From Erwinia aphidicola (lineage in GTDB: Bacteria > Pseudomonadota > Gammaproteobacteria > Enterobacterales > Enterobacteriaceae), in assembly GCF_014773485.1 (NCBI RefSeq), contig NZ_JACXBP010000002.1:186001-250000 (forward strand): a stretch of 64,000 nt of DNA. Reading direction: 5' to 3'. Shown piece by piece: positions 58,801 to 64,000 of the stretch. Every line of letters begins with the position of its first letter. Positions within the stretch are counted from its first letter, which is position 1. Under the pieces are notes generated by a model. That model saw nothing but the letters and a program-made list of their open reading frames with translations, searched no databases and had not been told where the DNA came from. The translations under genes were made by a program, and so were the position numbers.

Positions 58801-59798
58801 TGGCAGCGTGGTGGCGCGAGCTGCTACAGGTGGAGAACATCGGCTGCGACGACGATTTCTTCGCGCTTGGCGGCCACTCGCTGCACGCCATCCAGCTGAT
58901 GGTGAAGCTCAAGCGCGCGGGCATCGCGCTGGAGATGAAAACCCTGTTTGCCAACAGCACGCTAAGCGCCCAGGCGCGCGCCATCGCCGGATGCGCGGAG
59001 CTGAACGCGCAGGCTCACGCGCCGCTGCCGATGCAGAAACTGCTGCAGCAGCTCAACCAGCCCGCGGCGCAGTTCCGGCTCACCCAGCGCCTGAACTCGC
59101 CCGCTGAAGCAGGTAATCTGTGGATGGTGCATCCGGCGGTGGTTGGCTGTGAGATCTACCGCGATCTGGCGCAGGCGTTTGACGGCCAGCTCAATGCCAT
59201 CGGCATCAATAATTACAATCTGTACCACCAGCCGCCTATCCCGTCGCTGTCGGCGCTCGCCAGCTATTACCTGCAGCATATGGTGAGCCAGGGGCTGTCG
59301 CGCCAGCAGCCAGTGCAGCTGCTGGGCTGGTCGCTCGGTGGCGTGATTGCGCTGGAGATAGCCGCTCAGCTCGAGCAGCGCGGCTATCGCGATATCCATC
59401 TCTGCCTGCTCGACAGCCTGTACCAGACCGACATTCAGCAGCGCATTGTGGCGGGCATGCTGGCGCCACTGCTGGCGATGATCGGCATCGAGGGGGAAGC
59501 GGCCGAACGCGCGCTGCGCATTGAGCAGCTTGAACTGTCGATGAACAACCAGCCGCTGAGCGCCCCGCTGCGCCACAGCCGGGTGACGCTGTTTAAAGCC
59601 ACCGAGTTTGCCGACCTGAGCATGGACGGTATCGACGGCGTGGAACTGCTGGCGCTGAGCGATAATGGCCTGGGTAAAGTCTGCCCGCAGCTGCAGGTGA
59701 TCCCGCTGGCGGCCAATCACCATTCGATTATCCTGTGCCACGAACCGATCGTCGCCGCGCTGAACCTGGCGCAGAAGATCGGCAGCAGCGCGGCGTAA
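55860..59798 (+). CDS. Single-module nonribosomal peptide synthetase (C-A-T-TE), predicted to use serine; SwrW/EntF-like
   Basis: 1312 residues from GTG at 55860 with GGAGG 7 nt upstream. Condensation domain 1-440 with HHIIADG (134-140); adenylation domain about 455-960 with YTSGSTGKPKG (614-624) and YKTGDLARW; carrier domain about 975-1045 with phosphopantetheine serine S1007 in LGGHS; thioesterase about 1085-1312 with S1158 in GWSLGG, D1185 and H1287/H1288. Specificity residues D660, V661, W664, H703, M728, S730, L754, V762, D763, K952 give D-V-W-H-M-S-L-V-D-K, one change from the EntF serine code. No enterobactin genes are near. Length and architecture equal SwrW of Serratia (1310 residues), which makes serratamolide, a cyclic dimer of 3-hydroxyacyl-serine; a similar lipopeptide is the best guess. 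The first about 160 codons are AT-rich, unlike the rest. Confidence 0.9.
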   Translation: MAIYPLTSVQQAVWLDQLLTPSTPCYNVGALWRIEREVDITLLNQAINETLAQHDALKLTLKESEGGIIQTTVSNQDFTLEYHDFSQDNDAEKKAREYLKDKFNQPFKLYEELLWRCVFIKTTATTALWLINAHHIIADGTSVSLLSGMIMDRYKQLKNGQLAAHQQIFGYRDFIANDCAYLQSTRYERDRAFWLTRFAEHAQPGMERRAGFDPGQAWPSQQINRPLPLERYQRLCALAAAHGCSPMHLMTALLACWYSRLWQVEQLTLGVPVHNRSGAQHKRTLGMFSSMIPVALSVDLSQPFSALMSQIAAELRCCYRHQRFPIAELNRQLRLGQQGRRQLYDLSFSLEVFPTDIELEGSQLKVETLHHGFEQMPLALYLRHYHPGDAPLLEFNFNEAWFSAADAQRSADRLLMLLDHLLDHGAEQPLAQIPLLLPQEQQQIFGQWNNTEQQWPLPEGIHCGFEQQTARTPGAVALCGHGGNVSYQQLNQRANRLAAELRQAGIGPDDRVALCCARSSEMVTALLAILKSGGAYVPLDPDYPPDRLSHMLSDCGAALVLLDDAGEQALSPLLGADLPVWHLSRDAARWQTQREANLPALAADPQRSLAYVIYTSGSTGKPKGVMNEHLGVMNRLRWMQEEYRLTPQDCVLQKTPFSFDVSVWEFFWPLMVGARLAIARPAGHQDPDYLSQLIAAQQVTTLHFVPSMLQLFLRHGDMERCRPLRKVMCSGEALPLAAVQRFHQQLPDAELHNLYGPTEAAVDVSFWHCRRDDARGLVPIGRPVANTQLYILDAQLQPLPPGVSGELHIGGVQVARGYLNREQLSAERFIADPFSSDPAARLYKTGDLARWLEDGSIEYLGRNDFQVKIHGLRIELGEIEQQIAGFSGIDDVVVMACDDGRGDKRLIAWLVAAPQPGLREKLRRTLQDALPEYMIPSAFVRLDAFPLSPNGKLDRKALPQPAWQAEETAWRAPQSAGERQLAAWWRELLQVENIGCDDDFFALGGHSLHAIQLMVKLKRAGIALEMKTLFANSTLSAQARAIAGCAELNAQAHAPLPMQKLLQQLNQPAAQFRLTQRLNSPAEAGNLWMVHPAVVGCEIYRDLAQAFDGQLNAIGINNYNLYHQPPIPSLSALASYYLQHMVSQGLSRQQPVQLLGWSLGGVIALEIAAQLEQRGYRDIHLCLLDSLYQTDIQQRIVAGMLAPLLAMIGIEGEAAERALRIEQLELSMNNQPLSAPLRHSRVTLFKATEFADLSMDGIDGVELLALSDNGLGKVCPQLQVIPLAANHHSIILCHEPIVAALNLAQKIGSSAA

Positions 59799-59834
59799 AC
59801 CAGCGGGTCAGGCATGCAACATCCGCGTTCCTGC

Positions 59835-59867
59835 GTAGGGGGCGGGCATGCCCGCCCCCTGTTTTTA
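59835..59867 (+). terminator. Palindrome/terminator after the NRPS gene
   Basis: GTAG head at 59835, then a perfect 22-bp palindrome from 59838 to 59859 (half-site GGGGGCGGGCA) followed by TGTTTTT. It is a REP-like element that also has the form of a rho-independent terminator, 37 bp past the stop codon. Confidence 0.75.
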
Positions 59868-59945
59868 CCTGCCTGCGCCCTGCTGTTTGCAGCCCTATCT
59901 TATTGACGGTAAACTCCAAATTCCGCGACAACTGGAAACAAACTC

Positions 59946-60686
59946 ATGGAAACCCGGCGCGACGAGCGCATCAATAAGCTGGCCCAGGCGCTGAAAGGCA
60001 CCGATAAAATCCATCTGAAAGAGGCGGCTCAACTGCTTGGGGTGTCTGAGATGACCATTCGCCGCGACCTGAATGAAGGCCCGGGCGCGGTGGTATTGCT
60101 GGGCGGCTACATCGTCAGCGACCCGATGCGTCACCAGAACCACTATTTTGTTTCCGATCAGCAGGGGCAGCATGTCGAGCAAAAGCGCCTGCTGGGCCAG
60201 CACGCCAGCTCGCTGATCAATGCCAATGAAACGGTCTATTTTGACTGCGGTACCACCATTCCGTGGGTGATTGACGCCATCGATCCCGACCTGCCGTTTA
60301 CCGCCGTCTGCTGTGCGATGAACACTTTCCTCGCGCTGAAAGAGAAAAATGCCCGGGTGATCCTGTGCGGCGGCGAGTTCCACGCGGATAACGCCATCTT
60401 CACCCCGCTGGGTCAGCTGTCAGTGATGGACAGCCTGTGTCCGGATAAGGCGTTCATCTCCGCCGCCGGAATCGATGTGCAGCAGGGTGCCAGCTGCTAC
60501 AACCTGAACGAGCTGCCGATGAAGCTTCTGGCACTGCAGCGCGCGCGCCAGAAGTTACTGGTGGCCGACAGCAGCAAATATGGCAAGGTGCTGCCGGCGC
60601 GCATCGCCGATCTCAGCGCGTTTAACGGCTTAATCAGCGATGCCGCCCCCGGGTACGACATCGGTATTGAGGTTATCACCCCGTAA
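59946..60686 (+). CDS. deoR: Deoxyribose operon repressor DeoR
   Basis: 246 residues, clearly the E. coli DeoR orthologue: METRRDERINKLAQALK, DKIHLKEAAQLLGVSEMTIRRDLN (helix-turn-helix), VVLLGGYI, FDCGTTIPWVIDAID, FTAVCCAMNTFLALKEK and ILCGGEFHADNAIF. Represses nucleoside catabolism genes and responds to deoxyribose-5-phosphate. The deo operon is not in this window. Its last residues diverge from E. coli and it is a few residues shorter. Confidence 0.92.
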   Translation: METRRDERINKLAQALKGTDKIHLKEAAQLLGVSEMTIRRDLNEGPGAVVLLGGYIVSDPMRHQNHYFVSDQQGQHVEQKRLLGQHASSLINANETVYFDCGTTIPWVIDAIDPDLPFTAVCCAMNTFLALKEKNARVILCGGEFHADNAIFTPLGQLSVMDSLCPDKAFISAAGIDVQQGASCYNLNELPMKLLALQRARQKLLVADSSKYGKVLPARIADLSAFNGLISDAAPGYDIGIEVITP

Positions 60687-60724
60687 CCGGCGCAAACTCT
60701 CGGCGCGCGGCGACCGCAGAAACG

Positions 60725-60755
60725 GTAGGGGCGGACCTTCTTTTTCGCTCCGCCC
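60725..60755 (+). repeat. REP-like palindrome between deoR and the dehydrogenase gene
   Basis: GTAG head (60725-60728), stem GGGCGGA (60729-60735) and TCCGCCC (60749-60755), T-rich loop. It separates two convergent genes. Confidence 0.7.
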
Positions 60756-60763
60756 GCTGCGCT

Positions 60764-61708
60764 TTACCAGCGATTTAAAATCTCTTCGCCATCGCGCAGG
60801 CGGCGTAAATTCTCACACACCGCCGCGACATTGCCAGCCAGCGAGATATCGGTCACGCCGCCAATGTGCGGGGTGGCAATCACGTTATAGCTGAACAACG
60901 CATCCTGCGGCTCGGGCGGCTCCTGCCAGAACACGTCCAGCCCGGCGCCGCTCAGCTGACCGTTCGCGAGCGCCGCCAGCAGCGCAGACTTCTCAATCAG
61001 CCCGCCGCGCCCGAGATTAATCAGAAAAGCCCCCGGCTTCATCTGCGCCAGCGCCGCTTCATCAATAATATGATGGGTCGCCGGGTTATCCGGCAGGCTG
61101 AGCACCACAAAGTCAGCTTCCCGCAGCAGCTGCGGCAGGCAGTCCATCTCTCCGACCCACGCCAGACGATGCTGGCGGGCAAAGTCATCATCGGCGCTGC
61201 GCTTAACGCCGATCGTACGCATCTCAAACGCCGCCAGCCTCTGCGCCAGCGCTTTGCCAATGCCCCCCAGCCCGACCAGCCCGACGGTTTTGCCCTTCAG
61301 TCCCATGCCAACCGGCAGGCCAAGCTGGCGCGTGGCGATCATCTGTGGCACCTGGTTAGCCTTACGCGCCAGCCCGATCATCATCCAGATGCCCAGCTCC
61401 GCCACCGAGTCGGCGTTGCCGGAGCGGTCGGACGGTACGTTCGCCACCATCACGCCCTGCGCATGGGCGCTGGCGATATCCACCCCTTCCAGCCCGGCCC
61501 CGGCCTGCTGAATCAGCTTGAGGCGATCGGCGGTGCGCAACAGAGCGGGAGTGACCTTCGCCATGCCGGGGATCAACGCGTCAAAACCGGCCAGGCTTTC
61601 CGCCGCGTGGCCCGGCGATGCGACAAATTCGACGTCGGGCAAACGCTGGCGAAACTGCTGGATCATCCCACCCCAGGCATTCTCTTCCGCGGCTATCAGA
61701 ACTCTCAT
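60764..61708 (-). CDS. D-isomer-specific 2-hydroxyacid dehydrogenase
   Basis: 314 residues from ATG at 61708, preferred because GGAG lies 8 nt upstream; an ATG at 61720 has no such site. NAD(P)-binding loop VGLVGLGGIGKA near 140-151. Catalytic Arg, Glu and His are in INLGRGGLIEKSAL, QEPPEPQD and TPHIGGVT. It reduces a 2-oxoacid or oxidises a D-2-hydroxyacid (glyoxylate, hydroxypyruvate and phosphoglycerate relatives). The substrate is not deducible. It is convergent with deoR and stands alone. Confidence 0.88.
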   Translation of the reverse strand: MRVLIAAEENAWGGMIQQFRQRLPDVEFVASPGHAAESLAGFDALIPGMAKVTPALLRTADRLKLIQQAGAGLEGVDIASAHAQGVMVANVPSDRSGNADSVAELGIWMMIGLARKANQVPQMIATRQLGLPVGMGLKGKTVGLVGLGGIGKALAQRLAAFEMRTIGVKRSADDDFARQHRLAWVGEMDCLPQLLREADFVVLSLPDNPATHHIIDEAALAQMKPGAFLINLGRGGLIEKSALLAALANGQLSGAGLDVFWQEPPEPQDALFSYNVIATPHIGGVTDISLAGNVAAVCENLRRLRDGEEILNRW

Positions 61709-61913
61709 TGATATCTCCATGGTTTTAAAGGCAAAAAAACCAGCTTAGCCGTAACTGAACAGAAATCAATCAGAAACAGGCGCTTGTAGCGATATCAGGA
61801 TAATCAGGCCGTCCCGGCTGTGAATAGCAGGGGAAAACAGCTAAACTCCGCTATCTGAGTGGGCAGCTGTTTTGCCCCAATTAAACCCCAGACCATAAGA
61901 GGCTCAACCCAAC

Positions 61914-63581
61914 GTGGCTCAATTCGTCTATAGCATGCATCGCGTCGGCAAAGTCGTACCGCCGAAGCGTCATATTTTAAAGAACATCTCCCTCAGTTTC
62001 TTCCCAGGTGCCAAGATCGGCGTACTGGGTCTGAACGGTGCGGGTAAATCCACCCTGCTGCGCATCATGGCCGGCATCGATAAAGATATCGAAGGGGAAG
62101 CACGCCCGCAGCCAGGCCTGAAGATCGGCTACCTGGAGCAGGAACCGAAGCTGAACCTGGAACACACCGTGCGCGAATCGGTGGAAGAAGCCGTGGCCGA
62201 AGTGGTGGGCGCGCTGAAAGGGCTGGACGAGGTGTACGCCAAGTACGCCGAGCCGGATGCTGACTTCGACAAGCTCGCCGCTCAGCAGGGCAAGTTTGAA
62301 GAGATCATCCAGGCGCACGACGGCCACAACCTGAATACCCAGCTGGAGCGTGCGGCCGATGCGCTGCGCCTGCCGGACTGGGATGCAAAAATTGCTAACC
62401 TGTCCGGTGGTGAGCGCCGCCGCGTCGCTCTGTGCCGCCTGCTGCTGGAAAAGCCGGACATGCTGCTGCTGGACGAACCGACCAACCACCTGGATGCCGA
62501 ATCCGTGGCCTGGCTGGAACGCTTCCTGCACGACTTCGAAGGGACCGTGGTGGCGATTACCCACGACCGTTACTTCCTGGATAACGTAGCGGGTTGGATC
62601 CTCGAGCTGGACCGCGGCGAAGGTATTCCGTGGGAAGGTAACTACTCTTCCTGGCTGGAGCAGAAAGATGCGCGTCTGGCGCAGGAAGCCTCATCCGAAG
62701 CCGCTCGTCGTAAATCGATTGAGAAAGAGCTGGAGTGGGTGCGCAAAGGTGCCAAAGGTCAGCAGTCCAAAGGCAAGGCCCGTCTGGCGCGCTTTGAAGA
62801 GCTGAACAACACCGAGTACCAGAAGCGTAACGAAACCAACGAACTGTTCATTCCACCTGGAGCACGCCTGGGTGACAAGGTGCTGGAAGTCAGCAACCTG
62901 CGTAAATCCTATGGCGACCGCCTGCTGATTGACGACCTCTCCTTCTCGGTTCCTAAGGGTGCGATTGTCGGCATCATCGGTCCGAACGGCGCGGGTAAAT
63001 CCACGCTGTTCCGCATGATGTCCGGTCAGGAGCAGCCTGACTCCGGCGAGATCGTGCTGGGTGAAACCGTTAAGCTGGCGTCGGTCGATCAGTTCCGCGA
63101 CAGCATGGATAATTCTAAAACCGTTTGGGAAGAAGTCTCCGGCGGCCAGGATATTATGCGTATCGGCAACACCGAGATGCCAAGCCGTGCCTACGTTGGC
63201 CGCTTTAACTTTAAAGGGGTTGATCAGGGTAAACGCGTTGGCGAACTCTCCGGTGGTGAGCGCGGTCGTCTGCACCTGGCGAAGCTGCTGCAGGTTGGCG
63301 GCAACATGCTGCTGCTGGATGAACCGACCAACGACCTCGACATCGAAACCCTGCGCGCGCTGGAAAACGCCCTGCTGGAGTTCCCGGGCTGTGCCATGGT
63401 GATCTCGCACGACCGCTGGTTCCTCGACCGTATTGCCACCCACATTCTGGACTATCAGGATGAAGGCAAGATCGAGTTCTTCGAAGGTAACTTCACCGAA
63501 TACGAAGAGTACAAGAAACGCACGCTGGGCGCCGAAGCGCTGGAGCCGAAGCGTATCAAGTACAAGCGTATGATTAAGTAA
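61914..63581 (+). CDS. ettA: Energy-dependent translational throttle protein EttA (ABC-F)
   Basis: 555 residues, same length as E. coli EttA, and like it starts with GTG (61914). Two ABC cassettes: Walker A GLNGAGKST and GPNGAGKST, signatures LSGGERRRVAL and LSGGERGRLHL, with DEPTNHLDAES and DEPTNDLDIET. The interdomain linker KELEWVRKGAKGQQSKGK binds the ribosome P/E-site tRNA region in the family. It gates entry into the elongation cycle according to ATP/ADP. The 205-bp gap to the divergent dehydrogenase contains no other gene. Confidence 0.97.
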   Translation: MAQFVYSMHRVGKVVPPKRHILKNISLSFFPGAKIGVLGLNGAGKSTLLRIMAGIDKDIEGEARPQPGLKIGYLEQEPKLNLEHTVRESVEEAVAEVVGALKGLDEVYAKYAEPDADFDKLAAQQGKFEEIIQAHDGHNLNTQLERAADALRLPDWDAKIANLSGGERRRVALCRLLLEKPDMLLLDEPTNHLDAESVAWLERFLHDFEGTVVAITHDRYFLDNVAGWILELDRGEGIPWEGNYSSWLEQKDARLAQEASSEAARRKSIEKELEWVRKGAKGQQSKGKARLARFEELNNTEYQKRNETNELFIPPGARLGDKVLEVSNLRKSYGDRLLIDDLSFSVPKGAIVGIIGPNGAGKSTLFRMMSGQEQPDSGEIVLGETVKLASVDQFRDSMDNSKTVWEEVSGGQDIMRIGNTEMPSRAYVGRFNFKGVDQGKRVGELSGGERGRLHLAKLLQVGGNMLLLDEPTNDLDIETLRALENALLEFPGCAMVISHDRWFLDRIATHILDYQDEGKIEFFEGNFTEYEEYKKRTLGAEALEPKRIKYKRMIK

Positions 63582-63596
63582 GCTATTCAGGCTTGC

Positions 63597-63625
63597 GGGG
63601 CGACCAGTAAAAGGTCGCCCCCTAC
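63597..63625 (-). repeat. REP-like palindrome after ettA, overlapping the LysR stop codon
   Basis: GGGGCGACC (63597-63605) pairs with GGTCGCCCC (63613-63621). The GTAG head on the minus strand (63625-63622) supplies the TAG stop codon of the LysR gene. Confidence 0.75.
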
Positions 63626-64000
63626 TGATAAAATTCGCGGAATACCGGCGACTGCATGGCAAATTCAATAAAGCGCGCCAGCGCGGGTGAGTTCAGCTTT
63701 CGGCTCGGGTAAACCAGCCACAGTTCATTCCCCTCCACTTCCCATTCCGGTAACACCCGCACTAAATCACCCCGCGGTAATAATTCATTGATCATAAAGA
63801 GCGGCAGTAACGTAATCCCGGCATTGCCCAGCGCACATTCGCGCGCGTACACCAGGTTGTCGGTCATATGGGTCGGCGGTAGCAGCCAGCTGTAGAACTC
63901 TTCGTTACGTTTCAATACCCATTCGCTCCAGGCCCGGTGAGCAATACTGCGATGCTCCATCAGCTGGCTGGGGTGTGTCAGGACGTCGTAATCGGCCAGA
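63622..64000 (-). CDS. LysR-family transcriptional regulator (C-terminal part)
   Basis: The frame is open from the window edge to TAG at 63622-63624 and gives about 126 residues. They fit the second half of a LysR effector domain: GNAGITLLPLFMINELLPRG, LVRVLPEWEVEGNELWLVYP and NSPALARFIEFA. The DNA-binding half lies beyond 64000. Target genes unknown. Confidence 0.85.
   Translation of the reverse strand, partial: LADYDVLTHPSQLMEHRSIAHRAWSEWVLKRNEEFYSWLLPPTHMTDNLVYARECALGNAGITLLPLFMINELLPRGDLVRVLPEWEVEGNELWLVYPSRKLNSPALARFIEFAMQSPVFREFYQ

Noticed and set aside
55860-59798. The NRPS as EntF of an enterobactin locus
   Set aside because: None of entA, entB, entC, entD, entE, fes or fepA is near, and the neighbours concern urea and nucleoside metabolism. 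Size and serine code fit SwrW at least as well.
59895-60383. Minus-strand frame opposite the start of deoR
   Set aside because: It is a shadow of deoR; the plus-strand product is a clear DeoR orthologue.

Overview
This is a chromosomal segment of an enteric gammaproteobacterium, most likely an Erwinia or a close relative (Erwiniaceae). The protein sequences of the housekeeping genes are very close to those I know from E. coli, and their order is the E. coli region around the thr operon read in reverse: carB-carA-dapB-ispH-fkpB-lspA-ileS-ribF / rpsT / nhaR-nhaA / dnaJ-dnaK / mog / talB / yaaA / thrC-thrB-thrA-thrL / yjtD / arcA / creA / rob / gpmB / yjjX / trpR / slt, and finally ettA. The genus is an inference from overall style (GC-rich, many short intergenic palindromes) and not from a marker gene.

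Layout. 1-6.3 kb: the tail of a LysE-type exporter, then a minus-strand accessory operon of a FadR-type regulator, a PLP-dependent C-S lyase-like enzyme and a complete CUT1-type ABC importer. 6.4-18.3 kb: pyrimidine/arginine (carAB), lysine (dapB), isoprenoid (ispH), lipoprotein (lspA), tRNA charging (ileS) and flavin (ribF) genes. 18.6-30.4 kb: rpsT, an unusual membrane flavo-oxidoreductase, the sodium/proton antiporter pair nhaA-nhaR, the dnaK-dnaJ chaperone operon with a sigma-32-like promoter, an MHS-family transporter, mog, talB and yaaA. 30.6-43.1 kb: the threonine operon with its leader peptide and attenuator, yjtD, arcA, creA, rob, gpmB, yjjX, trpR with its own operator, and slt. creBCD, which separates arcA from creA in E. 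coli, is missing.

43.1-61.7 kb is an accessory block between slt and ettA, which are neighbours in E. coli. It opens with a tandem array of six REP doublets (period 110 bp). Next is a nitrogen-scavenging operon: allophanate hydrolase, urea carboxylase, a GntR regulator and the five-gene Urt urea ABC importer. A near-perfect sigma-54 promoter and a 36-bp palindrome centred on GTATAC lie directly in front of it. After an extremely AT-rich leader comes a single-module nonribosomal peptide synthetase (C-A-T-TE, 1312 aa) whose specificity residues read as a serine code. It resembles EntF and especially SwrW, the serratamolide synthetase of Serratia. Then come deoR and a 2-hydroxyacid dehydrogenase. 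The window closes with ettA and a truncated LysR gene.

Throughout the window, gene ends carry short palindromes of one family: a GTAG head, then a stem such as GGGGCGACC/GGTCGCCCC with an A/T-rich loop. They look like REP elements. One full-length ERIC element is also present. I saw no tRNA, rRNA, CRISPR array, insertion sequence or prophage gene.
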